This document shows positions 34,101-42,904 of a DNA stretch of 64,000 nucleotides, piece after piece (the first letter of the stretch is position 1; the number at the start of each line of letters is the position of its first letter). Made by a program: the position numbers and the translations under genes. This DNA is from Prevotella melaninogenica (lineage in GTDB: Bacteria > Bacteroidota > Bacteroidia > Bacteroidales > Bacteroidaceae). A model generated the notes under the pieces. It searched no databases and was not told the origin of the DNA. It was given only the letters and a program-made list of their open reading frames with translations. The DNA lies in the NCBI RefSeq assembly GCF_013267595.1, contig NZ_CP054010.1, positions 992,001-1,056,000 on the forward strand. Reading direction: 5' to 3'.

Positions 34101-34542
34101 GACGGTCCGTCAGTTTGTGAAGCAGCGTATCCGTTGGTGCTTTGGTGTGATGCAAGCCTTTTGGAAGCATCGTTCCTCTCTCTTCGCACCTTCTAAGAAA
34201 GGTTTTGGTCTATGGGCTATGCCTAATATGCTTATCTTCCAGTATATCATCCCTACCTTCTCACCATTAGCCGACGTACTAATGCTCATCGGACTCTTTA
34301 CTGGTAATGCTCTACAGGTATTCCTTTATTATCTCATCTTCCTTATCATTGACGCCAGTGTGTCAATCATGGCTTATATCTTCGAGGGCGAGCGTATGTG
34401 GGTACTTCTGTGGGTTATCCCTCAACGTTTCTTCTATCGCTGGATAATGTATTATGTCCTCTTCAAGAGTTACCTCAAGGCGATAAAGGGTGAGCTGCAG
34501 ACATGGGGCGTGCTGAAGAGGACAGGGCATGTGAAAGGCTAA
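31141..34542 (+). CDS. Three-domain envelope protein: GH18-like, NodB polysaccharide deacetylase and GT2 glycosyltransferase
   Basis: A 1133-residue membrane protein; the ATG at 31141 (MSKQVFQTDSRQRW) was preferred to one nine codons earlier because AGAAAAGAAAC lies just before it. TM helix at 19-41. A GH18-like domain follows (about 115-430): the active-site strand is AGINLDLEE with Asp229 and Glu231 kept, while the first acidic residues of the usual DGxDxDxE are Ala and Asn. A NodB deacetylase (about 490-690) has TFDDGPD (Asp507/508) and HTFTHH (His558, His562). After another helix comes a GT2 domain (about 775-1010) with DDGS, DAD, LAEDCD and QRIRW (995-999), then C-terminal helices. This resembles a fused PgaB/PgaC-like system, so it probably makes and trims a GlcNAc polymer at the envelope. 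Confidence 0.85.
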   Translation: MSKQVFQTDSRQRWSYFKWTLRVVLTILSLLGIVFLAMFALEGSPQMPFRHDYRNAVTASSPYTKDNKTAKLYKSFRDFFKEKKMHNNYAKATIKKQRFIGKADSLTQKYFREWDDPRIGVRSAWYVNWDKHAYISLKNNIKHLNMVLPEWFFINPKTDKVEYRIDKQALRLMRRTGIPVLPMLTNNYNSDFHSEAIGRIMRDEKKRMALINEMVRTCRRYGFAGINLDLEELNIQDNDLLVELLKDFSRVFHANGLYVTQAVAPFNEDYNMQELAKYNDYLFLMAYDEHNIESQPGAVSSQRWVEKATDWAAKNVPNDKIVLGMATYGYDWANGEGGTTVSFDQTMAIAQDADAKVKFDDDTYNVNFSYQNTDDGKVHHVFFTDAATTFNIMRFGAEYHLAGYGLWRLGTEDKRIWRFYGKDMSWENVARMSVAKLMQLNGTDDVNFVGSGEVLQVTTEPHPGDISIRIDKDNRLISEEYYRTLPSTYTIQRLGKCKDKQLVITFDDGPDSRWTPTVLSTLKKYNVPAAFFMVGLQMEKNLPLVKQVYEDGHTIGNHTFTHHNMIENSDRRSYAELKLTRMLIESVTGHSTILFRAPYNADADPTEHEEIWPMIVASRRNYLFVGEAIDPNDWQPNVTADQIYQRVIDGVHHEDGHVILLHDAGGSSRRPTLDALPRIIETLQHEGYQFISLEQYLGMNKQTLMPEINKGKEYYAMQTNLWLAEMIYHVSDFLTALFLVFLALGMMRLIFMYVLMIREKRAENRRNYAPIDAATAPTVSIIVPGYNEEVNIVRTITTLKQQDYPNLHIYFVDDGSKDHTLERVHEAFDNDDTVTVLAKKNGGKASALNYGIAACRSEYVVCIDADTQLKNDAVSRLMKHFIADTEKRVGAVAGNVKVGNQRNMLTYWQAIEYTSSQNFDRMAYSNINAVTVVPGAIGAFRKEVIEAVGGFTTDTLAEDCDLTMSINEHGYIIENENYAVAMTEAPETVRQFVKQRIRWCFGVMQAFWKHRSSLFAPSKKGFGLWAMPNMLIFQYIIPTFSPLADVLMLIGLFTGNALQVFLYYLIFLIIDASVSIMAYIFEGERMWVLLWVIPQRFFYRWIMYYVLFKSYLKAIKGELQTWGVLKRTGHVKG

Positions 34543-34549
34543 CCCACAC

Positions 34550-34935
34550 AAAAGCCTCACCCCCAACCCCTCTCCGAAAGGAGAGGGGAGTAGATAGCGA
34601 GATACCCCTAATAAAGCCTCACCCCCCTACCCCTCTCCTGCAGAGAGGGGGAGTGCTGGATACAGTTCGCTGGGGGGAGGATGAAAAGTTTTCTTTAAGT
34701 AGTTTGCTAAAAGGTTTTCCTATACAAAGGTGTTATGAGCCTTTCTTTAAGTAGTTTGTTATAAGGCTTACCCAAACTAAGGTGTTAAGTGGCTTTCTTT
34801 AACTAATTTGCTAAGCGCCGACGTTCCCGAATCAATCTGTTTGACTTGAAAAGATAGTCTTCTCAACCCGATAGGGGTATCTCGGTGTTTACGCCCCTCC
34901 CTCTGGGGGAGGGGAAGGGGGAGGGGCTGGTTGTT
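34550..34935. repeat. GC-rich CCCCTCC repeats and a 53-bp tandem repeat
   Basis: Units with ACCCCTCTCCGAAAGGAGAG at 34568, ACCCCTCTCCTGCAGAGAGG at 34631 and CCCTCCCTCTGGGGGAGGGG at 34896 belong to the hairpin family seen at 10807-12208. Between them (34687-34815) are three tandem units of about 53 bases starting TTTCTTTAAGTAGTTTGCTA, the third partial. No gene is present in this 400-base gap. Confidence 0.75.
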
Positions 34936-34954
34936 GTTGCTGGCTGGCTGTTGG

Positions 34955-35380
34955 TCAGTTGCTTTTTCCTATTCTTTTCCTTATCTCCAACCTCATCGGG
35001 TCCTGTATATTTGCCTTACTGATCAGTTGCAAGTAGCGTTCGCGGAGCGGACCGACCCTTACATTCTTGCGGGCACGTACAGAGGAGATGACGGATGAAG
35101 GGTTACAGGGTTCGCGCACATGAAGCACCCTACAGATATGATGTACGATGGTTTGGAAGTCCATTGGCCTACCGCATTTATCCATCAGTCGTCCTGTCTC
35201 CCAAACCATGTGAGCCAAGTCGATGAGGTCACACTTCAATCCAGTCCAATACAATCCTTCCTCCTCGCTTCTATTGATTAGGTCACAGAAGTTATCAACA
35301 ATCCTTGTCGTCAGTCGGTCTTCCTCCTCTTGAGTCCAGAGGTGGGCAGCCTTCATTACTATATTAACTTTCTTCATCAT
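34955..35380 (-). CDS. RteC-like C-terminal domain protein
   Basis: A 141-residue helical, basic protein. The segment GLYWTGLKCDLIDLAHMVWETGRLM resembles the RteC signature (W-T-G-x-K-x-D-L-I-E-L), and SSVRARKNVRVGPLRERYLQLI fits the helix that ends RteC proteins. RteC regulates excision and transfer of CTnDOT in response to tetracycline, with the helix-turn-helix-like C-terminus touching DNA. This protein is shorter than full RteC (about 220) and lies outside the mobile element, so it is an orphan relative, perhaps a chromosomal regulator. The assignment is by motif only. Confidence 0.5.
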   Translation of the reverse strand: MMKKVNIVMKAAHLWTQEEEDRLTTRIVDNFCDLINRSEEEGLYWTGLKCDLIDLAHMVWETGRLMDKCGRPMDFQTIVHHICRVLHVREPCNPSSVISSVRARKNVRVGPLRERYLQLISKANIQDPMRLEIRKRIGKSN

Positions 35381-35698
35381 TGTTCTTAGTGTTTTTTTGT
35401 TATAGAATAATGGTTTTAATCATCTACCACCTTCTTTATTCGTGACGCAGTGTAGGTCAGTAGGAGAAGTCGTCGGGTGGCATTCGCATCGTCCCCCTAT
35501 GGAAACAGCCTACTGGGGAGAAGACTGTTTCGTGAGGTTGCTGCAAAGGTAAAACCCTAAAGTGCAGTATATGTTCAATACCAAAAATTTTTTCATTAAA
35601 TAAAACTAACGAAATGACCACTAATCTGATTCGGAGGAATAAGACAGGTGAGCCGCCTTAAAAGTTAAGGGTTCATCTATAAAAACTACTAATCCTTA
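35381..35698. other. Intergenic stretch upstream of the RteC-like gene
   Basis: No gene. Around 35500-35550 AACAG...CTGTT can pair about a CCTACTGGGGAGAAGA loop; this may be a leader hairpin. No other structure is seen. Confidence 0.3.
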
Positions 35699-36060
35699 TA
35701 CTTTGAACTTTGAACTTTGAACTTTGAACATTGAACATTGAACTTTGAACATTGAACTTTATGATATGTACCTTTTTACCTTTGAACATTGAGGTTTGAA
35801 CATTGAACTTTATGATATGTACTTTTTACCTTTGAACATTGAGGTTTGAACATTGAACTTTATGATATGTACCTTTTTACCTTTGAACATTGAGGTTTGA
35901 ACATTGAACTTTATGATATGCACTTTTTACCTTTGAACATTGAGGTTTGAACATTGAACTTTATGATATGTACTTTTTACCTTTGAACATTGAGGTTTGA
36001 ACTTTGAACTTTATGATATGTACCTTTCACCTTTGAACATTGAGGTTTGAACTACGAATT
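35699..36060. repeat. TTTGAAC / 51-bp tandem repeat array
   Basis: First several copies of the heptamer TTTGAAC, then six units of about 51 bases, each reading TTTGAACATTGAGGTTTGAA, then CATTGAACTTTATGATATG, then TA/CACCTTTTTACC. Units differ by one or two bases, so the array is recent. The same words form an inverted arrangement at 8037-8250. Non-coding. Confidence 0.85.
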
Positions 36061-36229
36061 ACGCTAATGATTATTGTAATGTAATTCGGGTCATTCGTAG
36101 TCTTGTCGCTTTTGTTTTCGTGCAAAAATATGTCATTGAAGTATATGTCTCTATGTCATTCTGTCTTTTTATCTCATTCTGTCTGTCAAAGATTTTCACA
36201 ATCAGCAAGTAAGTCGGGCATAAATAGCG

Positions 36230-36815
36230 TGCGAATTAACGACTTTTTGGCTTGCAAAAGGTGCCCTTTAAGGCGCTTACTAACGCCCTTTTGAAGTCCT
36301 ATTAAGCACCTTTTACTTTACTACTTTATAACTGTTTGATTTCCTTGTGGTTACAAACCTGCTTTTACTATGTTTTTTGCCGTTATTTATTGATGTTTTC
36401 TTTGGGATAATGTAATGTTTTTTTTAACCCTTATCTGCAGATTTTCGATGTCTTAAAATGAAAAGGATGGGGCTTCAGGATGTTGGAGTGATAAGGTTTG
36501 CCACTTGTGTTTAGAGTTTGATGTAATGTCACACGGAGGCACGGAGAGGACGGAGGATTATTAAAACAAAGCAATGGAAGTAACGGAGGCACCGTCGGTG
36601 CGTAGAGTGACGGAGCTTGTTAGCAAACTTTGTTAGAGTTATTATGCACAGAGCATTTAACTTAAAACTTATTAGGAATCTGTACGCTGCATCTCCGTTG
36701 CTCTTTGTGCTGTCGGCACCTCTGTAATATTGGCTTTACCTCCGTCCTCTCCGTGACTCTGTGTGCCTTATATATAAGAGTTTTATTTTATCAATCCATT
36801 TTAGGGAAAACCTTA
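36230..36815 (+). repeat. Composite dispersed repeat, copy 2
   Basis: Same modules as 30085-30655: GGGCGTT module (36230-36360) but in the opposite orientation relative to the spacer; spacer with TTGGAGTGATAAGGTTTGCC (36481-36525); palindrome 36525-36772 with arms ACACGGAGGCACGGAGAGG and CCTCCGTCCTCTCCGTGACT; AT-rich tail to about 36815. The identity to copy 1 is high in spacer and palindrome. Confidence 0.8.
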
Positions 36816-37077
36816 TTTCTTTGTTCTTAATAGACGAAAGCGTTTGTAAAAAGTAATCCTTTTGTGTTTATTATTGTTAAATAATTGATATATGATAAGT
36901 GTTGTTTGCATGTTATATGTTATCTTTATATTAAGAAACCTACAAAAGAACGGATGGGAACGTGAGAAATCATGGATAACTTTTGGACACACCTAATTAT
37001 ATATATAAGGCTGCCCCACATCTGTTTTTGTGCAGACCTAAGTCAGAACAAGATTATTATCAAATATAAAATAACTA

Positions 37078-40000
37078 ATGAGAAAAGGAAAGATTCTACC
37101 AGTAAGTGTTTTCCTATCTTGCTGCTCTTTGACCGCTTTTGCCAGCAGTCATGTCACTTCGGCTGACAACTTTGGCAAGAACGTAGTCGTTGCTGCAACT
37201 AAGGCAAATACCGCAAAGGTATTGGGAACACAGCAATCAAGTGGTGACGTAAAAGTTACCGGAACTATCGTAGACAATGCTGGCGACCCAGTTATCGGTG
37301 CTACTATCCGCGTGAAGGATTCGCAGCATGGTACGACCACCGACCTCGATGGTAAGTTTGAGATTATGACACATAAGGGTGCTACGCTTATTGTCAGCTA
37401 TATCGGTATGAACACTGAGGAGGTGAAGGTTAGCGGTGATGCCCCATTGAACATCACTTTGAAGGCTGAGGCTCATCAGATTGAGGAAGTTGTGGTAACC
37501 GCTTTGGGTATCAAGCGTTCTGAGAAGGCGTTGAGCTATAACGTTCAGAAGGTAGGCGGTGAGAACCTTACAACGGTTAAGAACCCTAACTTCATGAATT
37601 CACTCTCTGGTAAGGTAGCCGGTGTGAACATCAATGCTTCTTCTGCTGGTATGGGTGGTGCAGCCCGCGTTGTGATGCGTGGTCCTAAATCTATTACCCG
37701 TAGCAATCAGGCTTTGTATGTAATCGACGGTGTGCCAATCAACAACACCAGTCAGGGTGAGATTTCAGGTGGTGCGTTCAGTTCACAGCCAGGTTCAGAA
37801 GGTATTGCCGATATCAACCCAGAGGATATCGAGTCAATCAGCGTCCTCAGTGGTCCTGCTGCTGCTGCCCTCTACGGTTCAGCTGCTGCGCAGGGTGTCA
37901 TCATGATCACCACGAAGAAGGGTAAGGAGGGTAAGGTAAGTGTGACAGTAAGTAACAGTACACAGTTTGCTAACCCATTCATCATGCCAGAATTCCAGAA
38001 CTCTTATGTAAACCGTGCAGGCGAAGTGAAGTCATGGGGCGCAAAGACTCCATCAGTCTATGGTAACTATGAACCAAAGGACTTCTTCAATACAGGTACG
38101 AACGTTCAGAACAACGTAGCTCTGACTGCAGGTACTGACAAGAACCAGACCTATATCTCAGTAGGTACAACGAATGCAAAGGGTATCATTCCTAATAACA
38201 GCTACGACCGTTATAACTTTGCATTCCGCAATACAACAACGTTCTTGCACGACAAGATGACCTTCGACTTCAACTTCAATTACATCAAGGAGCATGATAA
38301 GAACTTGACAGCTCAGGGTCAGTACTTCAACCCATTGACCGCTGTTTATCTCTTCCCACGTGGTGAGAGCTTCGACGCTGTTCGTACATACGAGCTTTAC
38401 GATGTGACCAGAGGTATCAATGTTCAGAACTGGAACTTCGGTGATGCGTTGAGTATGCAGAACCCATACTGGGTAGCCAATCGTATGGTTCGTTCAAACA
38501 ACCGCAGCCGTTACATGATCAGTGCAAGTCTTAAGTATAAGATCTTCGACTGGATGGACGTTGTGGGTCGTTTGCGTTGGGACGATGCAGGTACAAAGCA
38601 GGAAGACAAGCGTTACGCTTCAACAACCAACCTCTTTGCTCACTCAAAGTATGGTTTCTATGGTTATGACAAGGTGAATGACCGTTCACTCTATGGCGAC
38701 TTGATGTTCAATATCAACAAGACATTGAATGACTTCTCAGTATCAGCCAACCTCGGTGGTTCGTTCACACGTAACAAGTATAACGTAACAGGTTTCCAAG
38801 GCGGTTTGAAGGCACCATCTAACTTGTTTACTCCAAACGCAATCGATTACGGTTCAGCAACCGCTGACAACCGTCCAATCTTCACAGACCATGCACATAA
38901 GATTAACTCACTCTTCGCTAACGTAGAGTTGGGCTGGCGCAGTATGCTGTTTATGACCGTAACAGGTCGTAACGATTGGGACTCAGCTTTGGACGGTACT
39001 GACAATGTATCTTTCTTCTATCCATCAGTGGGTATGTCAGCAGTTATCTCTCAGATGGCTACACTTCCATCATGGATTAGCTACATGAAGGTGCGTGGTT
39101 CATGGGCATCAGTAGGTTCGGCTATCTCTCCAAACATCACCTCACCATGGCGTTATCAGTATAACCCTGCGTCAGGTACTTATAGCACCGTAACTTATAA
39201 GTTCCCATCAAACTTCCGTCCAGAGCGTACGAACTCTTGGGAGGCAGGTTTGACATCTCGTTTCTTCAATAATGCACTTACTTTGGATGTTACAGTCTAT
39301 CAGTCTAACACCCGTAACCAGACCTTCCTTCGTCCTATCACAGGTAGCCAGGGATTCTCTTCTGAGTATGTACAGACTGGTAACGTAAGAAACCGTGGTA
39401 TTGAGCTTTCATTGGGTTACAACCACAGTTGGGGCGATTTCGCATGGAGCAGCAGCTTCACTTACAGTGCTAACCGCAACAAGATTGTTGAGTTGCTCAA
39501 CGATCCTAACGAGGTTATCAACCAAGGTGGTTTGAATGGTGCTAACATCATCCTTAAGAAGGGTGGTACGATGGGCGACCTCTATATGACCAGCGACTTC
39601 AAGCGTGATGCAGAAGGCAATATTGCTATCAAGGATGGTAACGTATCACAGGTGAACCTTACCAACCCATCTTATCGTGGTTCAGTACTTCCAAAGGGTA
39701 ACATCGGTTTCTCTAATGACTTCTCTTGGAAGGGTCTTAACTTCGGTTTCGTTGTTACAGCACGTTTCGGTGGTATCGTAATGTCACAGACACAGGCGTT
39801 GATGGATGCTTACGGTGTATCAAAGGCATCTGCTGATGCACGCGACAAGGGCGGTATCGCAGTAAACAATGGTTTGGTATCAGCTGAGAAATACTACGCA
39901 GTAGTAGGTGGTGAGAACCCAATTTGGTCAGAGTATATCTACAGTGCAACCAACGCACGTATCCAGGAGGCACACCTCGCTTACACCTTCCCACGTCGAA

Positions 40001-40179
40001 TGTTGGGCGGTATGGAGCTGACACTCGGTTTGACAGCTAACAACCTCCTCATGCTTTACAACAAGGCACCATTCGATCCAGAGGCAACAGCATCAACAGG
40101 TACCTACTATCAGGGCTTCGACTACCTCATGCAGCCAAGCCTTCGCACACTTGGTTTCAACGTGAAGCTGAAATTCTAA
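37078..40179 (+). CDS. SusC-like TonB-dependent transporter, first N-glycan locus
   Basis: A 1033-residue outer-membrane transporter with a signal peptide at 1-22. The carboxypeptidase-D-like domain (about 58-130) reads VKVTGTIVDNAGDPVIGATIRV and TDLDGKFEI; then comes the family motif EEVVVTALGIKRSEKALSY. The plug contains DGVPINN, LSGPAAAALYGS and AAQGVIMITTKKG. A 22-strand barrel of the Bacteroidales SusC type follows, ending RTLGFNVKLKF. It imports oligosaccharides held by the SusD partner, powered by TonB. It is the first gene of an operon with susD, a GH18 endoglycosidase and two binding lipoproteins, the same order as the B. thetaiotaomicron high-mannose N-glycan locus core (from memory). 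The glycan specificity is inferred from the neighbours. Confidence 0.93.
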   Translation: MRKGKILPVSVFLSCCSLTAFASSHVTSADNFGKNVVVAATKANTAKVLGTQQSSGDVKVTGTIVDNAGDPVIGATIRVKDSQHGTTTDLDGKFEIMTHKGATLIVSYIGMNTEEVKVSGDAPLNITLKAEAHQIEEVVVTALGIKRSEKALSYNVQKVGGENLTTVKNPNFMNSLSGKVAGVNINASSAGMGGAARVVMRGPKSITRSNQALYVIDGVPINNTSQGEISGGAFSSQPGSEGIADINPEDIESISVLSGPAAAALYGSAAAQGVIMITTKKGKEGKVSVTVSNSTQFANPFIMPEFQNSYVNRAGEVKSWGAKTPSVYGNYEPKDFFNTGTNVQNNVALTAGTDKNQTYISVGTTNAKGIIPNNSYDRYNFAFRNTTTFLHDKMTFDFNFNYIKEHDKNLTAQGQYFNPLTAVYLFPRGESFDAVRTYELYDVTRGINVQNWNFGDALSMQNPYWVANRMVRSNNRSRYMISASLKYKIFDWMDVVGRLRWDDAGTKQEDKRYASTTNLFAHSKYGFYGYDKVNDRSLYGDLMFNINKTLNDFSVSANLGGSFTRNKYNVTGFQGGLKAPSNLFTPNAIDYGSATADNRPIFTDHAHKINSLFANVELGWRSMLFMTVTGRNDWDSALDGTDNVSFFYPSVGMSAVISQMATLPSWISYMKVRGSWASVGSAISPNITSPWRYQYNPASGTYSTVTYKFPSNFRPERTNSWEAGLTSRFFNNALTLDVTVYQSNTRNQTFLRPITGSQGFSSEYVQTGNVRNRGIELSLGYNHSWGDFAWSSSFTYSANRNKIVELLNDPNEVINQGGLNGANIILKKGGTMGDLYMTSDFKRDAEGNIAIKDGNVSQVNLTNPSYRGSVLPKGNIGFSNDFSWKGLNFGFVVTARFGGIVMSQTQALMDAYGVSKASADARDKGGIAVNNGLVSAEKYYAVVGGENPIWSEYIYSATNARIQEAHLAYTFPRRMLGGMELTLGLTANNLLMLYNKAPFDPEATASTGTYYQGFDYLMQPSLRTLGFNVKLKF

Positions 40180-40210
40180 ACATTTAACCACTCATTTAAT
40201 CGAAATATAA

Positions 40211-41761
40211 ATGAAAAAGATTAATATATATAAAGCCATCACTGCCTGCACATTCGCAAGTGCGGTGTTAATCTCAATGCCATCTTGTACAGATGGTTTT
40301 CAGGAGGCAAACCGTCCAGGTACAGGTGCTTCTCTCGAAGACCTGTCACGCGACAACTATCAAACCTCTTCTTTCCTCGTACAGATGGAGAACGAGGCTT
40401 TCCCTGAGCAGGAGAATGCTTACCAGATGAACGAAGACCTTATCGGTAACTACTTGGGTCGTTACATGACCTATGCTAACAATGGTTTCGCTGAGAAGAA
40501 CTTTGCTCGTCTCAATGCTCCTAATGGTTGGGTACGCTATCCGTTTAAGGATTCTATGACAAAGACGGTGTCTGCTTTCAAGGCGATTGACAACGTGACA
40601 AAGGGCGAAGGACCAGTTTATGCTTGGGCTTTGATTCTCCGTGCACAGTCGTTCATGCGTCTTACAGATATGTACGGACCACTTCCTATCGGTGCTGATG
40701 CTACTGACGGTAATGCTTACTCTTCTCAAGAGGATGTTTACAAGAGCATTATCGCTGACCTCAACAAGGCAACAGACGTTATCAAACCATTGGTTGCTTC
40801 TAACCCTAATGTTACTATTGCAGAAGAGTTAGACAAGGTTTATCAGGGTAAGATGGCTAAATGGTTGAAGTATGCGAACTCTTTGAAGCTTCGTATTGCT
40901 ATCCGCATCCGTTATGTTGAGCCAACATTGGCTAAGCAGTTGGGCGAGCAGGCTGTACAGGACGGTGTGATTACAAGCAATGACGACAACTGCGCTATTG
41001 CTTATACACCAAACGGACAGTATAAGACATCTGTAGAGTGGGGTGATAGCCGTGCTTGTGCCGACCTTGAGAGCTTCCTCACAGGTTATAACGACCCACG
41101 TTTGACGAAGTTCTTCAGCCCAGTAGAGGGCGGTATTCGTTCAGTAATCGGCTGTCGTGCTGCTGCAAAGATTGGTAATAAGACCACAGCAGGTAAGGCT
41201 TACTCTGCTGCTAACATTAAGCAGGATAGCAAGGGCGTATGGCTCACGGCTTCTGAGATGGCTTTCTGTCGTGCAGAAGGTGCGTTGGCAGGATGGAGTA
41301 ACATGGGCGGTACCGCTAAGAGCCTCTATGAAGAAGGTGTGAAACTCTCCTTCGAGCAGTGGGGTGCAGGTTCTGCAACAGCCTACTTGGCTGATAACAC
41401 ATCAACCGAGAAGAATTATGTTGACCCAATCAGCGAGTACGGTGGTGATGTTAGTGCTGTCAGCAATATCACTATCAAGTGGGACGACTCAGCTACTGAT
41501 GAGCAGAAGATGGAGCGTCTGATTACTCAGAAGTGGATTGCAATGTTCCCTAACGGTCAGGAAGGCTGGAGCGAAATCCGTCGTACAGGCTATCCAAAGG
41601 TGTTCCCTCTGGCACAGTCAACAGACTATAGCATCCAGGTTGCTAACCGTATCCCATTTGATATTGATGAGGCTACCAATAACAAGGCAAACTATATTAA
41701 GGCTGTACAGCTGTTAAAGGGTAATGACGACTATGCAACCAAGATGTGGTGGCAGCGTTAA
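40211..41761 (+). CDS. SusD-like surface glycan-binding lipoprotein, first locus
   Basis: A 516-residue lipoprotein with lipobox around Cys26 (ISMPSCTDG). The body is helical with TPR-like repeats: ALILRAQSFMRLTDMYGPLPIG is the SusD-family hallmark, also KMAKWLKYANSLKLRIAIRIRY and the C-terminal EGWSEIRRTGYPKVFPL. It sits on the outside of the SusC barrel as a lid and binds the released glycan. It starts 31 bases after susC and belongs to the SusD-like/RagB superfamily subgroup that is found beside GH18 endo-beta-N-acetylglucosaminidases. Substrate inferred from context. Confidence 0.92.
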   Translation: MKKINIYKAITACTFASAVLISMPSCTDGFQEANRPGTGASLEDLSRDNYQTSSFLVQMENEAFPEQENAYQMNEDLIGNYLGRYMTYANNGFAEKNFARLNAPNGWVRYPFKDSMTKTVSAFKAIDNVTKGEGPVYAWALILRAQSFMRLTDMYGPLPIGADATDGNAYSSQEDVYKSIIADLNKATDVIKPLVASNPNVTIAEELDKVYQGKMAKWLKYANSLKLRIAIRIRYVEPTLAKQLGEQAVQDGVITSNDDNCAIAYTPNGQYKTSVEWGDSRACADLESFLTGYNDPRLTKFFSPVEGGIRSVIGCRAAAKIGNKTTAGKAYSAANIKQDSKGVWLTASEMAFCRAEGALAGWSNMGGTAKSLYEEGVKLSFEQWGAGSATAYLADNTSTEKNYVDPISEYGGDVSAVSNITIKWDDSATDEQKMERLITQKWIAMFPNGQEGWSEIRRTGYPKVFPLAQSTDYSIQVANRIPFDIDEATNNKANYIKAVQLLKGNDDYATKMWWQR

Positions 41762-41796
41762 ACGATATCTATCATACAATAAACATTCGATAAAAA

Positions 41797-42888
41797 ATGA
41801 AGAATTTAATAAAGATATTCTTGCTTTCAGCCTGCGCTGCAACGGCTTTCACTGCCTGCAGCGACTGGACTGAGACAGAGGCAAAGGACGGAGCTGACCT
41901 TACTCACACAAATAAGTCAGAGGCTTATTATGCTCAACTTCGCGACTATAAGAAGACTGACCACTCTGTAGCTTTCGGTTGGTTCGGTAACTGGACGGGT
42001 ACTGGTGTTACACATGAGAACTCTTTGGCAGGTCTTCCTGACAGTACTGACTTCGTTTCTCTTTGGGGAAACTGGAAGAATCCAACAGAGGCTATGCTGA
42101 AGGATCTCCGCTTTGTTCAGAAGACAAAGGGTACAAAGGTGCTTATCAGTTGCCTTGTATTTGACATTGGTGACCAGATTACTCCAACTCAAACAGACAA
42201 GTCCATCACTTGGAAAGAGTGGCGTCATAAGTTCTGGGGATGGGGCAGCGATGAGGCTTCACAGATTGCAGCGACTGAGAAGTATGCAAATGCTATCTGC
42301 GACACTATCGCTAAGTATGGTTATGATGGTTTCGACCTCGATGCTGAGCCTTCATATGCTCAGCCTTTCCAGACCGATAAGGAGCTTTGGCAAAACGCTA
42401 AGGTGATGGAGGCTTTCGTAAAGACAATGGGCAAGCGCATCGGTCCTAAGTCTGGAACTGATAAGATGTTCGTTATCGATGGTGAGCCTGACGCTATGGC
42501 TGCTCAGTATGGCGAATACTTCAATTACTTCATTCTTCAGGCATATAGCTCTTCTGGTAACAGTGACCTAAACGGTCGATTTGCTACTCAGGCAGACCAT
42601 TTCAAGCAGTATCTTACAGCTGAACAGGTAGCAAAGAAGCTTATCGTCTGCGAGAACTTTGAGAACTATGCTGGTAAGGGTGGTGTAAGCTTCCGTTTAG
42701 ACAATGGTCAGACCCTCCCTTCTCTCTTAGGTATGGCTTACTGGAACCCTGTTTACAATGGCGTAACCTTTCGTAAGGGTGGTGTAGGAACCTATCACAT
42801 GGAGTACGAGTATACAGTATCTGGACAGACAGGTAACTATCCTTTCTTGCGCAAGGCTATCCAGATTATGAATCCATCAATCCAATAA
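41797..42888 (+). CDS. GH18 endo-beta-N-acetylglucosaminidase, surface lipoprotein
   Basis: A 363-residue lipoprotein (lipobox FTACS, Cys21). The GH18 TIM barrel has active-site motif YDGFDLDAE at 176-184: Asp180, Asp182 and the acid Glu184 are all present, so it should be catalytically active, unlike many GH18-like binding proteins of these loci. Other parts: FGWFGNWTG, SLWGNWKNP, KVLISCLVF and LQAYSS/YWNP strands. Single-domain GH18 enzymes of this kind (EndoF/EndoBT-3987 type) cut the chitobiose core of N-glycans, leaving one GlcNAc on the protein. Position third in the operon after susC-susD supports a surface release step before import. Confidence 0.88.
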   Translation: MKNLIKIFLLSACAATAFTACSDWTETEAKDGADLTHTNKSEAYYAQLRDYKKTDHSVAFGWFGNWTGTGVTHENSLAGLPDSTDFVSLWGNWKNPTEAMLKDLRFVQKTKGTKVLISCLVFDIGDQITPTQTDKSITWKEWRHKFWGWGSDEASQIAATEKYANAICDTIAKYGYDGFDLDAEPSYAQPFQTDKELWQNAKVMEAFVKTMGKRIGPKSGTDKMFVIDGEPDAMAAQYGEYFNYFILQAYSSSGNSDLNGRFATQADHFKQYLTAEQVAKKLIVCENFENYAGKGGVSFRLDNGQTLPSLLGMAYWNPVYNGVTFRKGGVGTYHMEYEYTVSGQTGNYPFLRKAIQIMNPSIQ

Positions 42889-42904
42889 TCAAGACATTCA
42901 AATT

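Noticed and set aside
35699..36060. CRISPR array
   Set aside because: The 51-bp units are contiguous tandem copies with no unique spacers.
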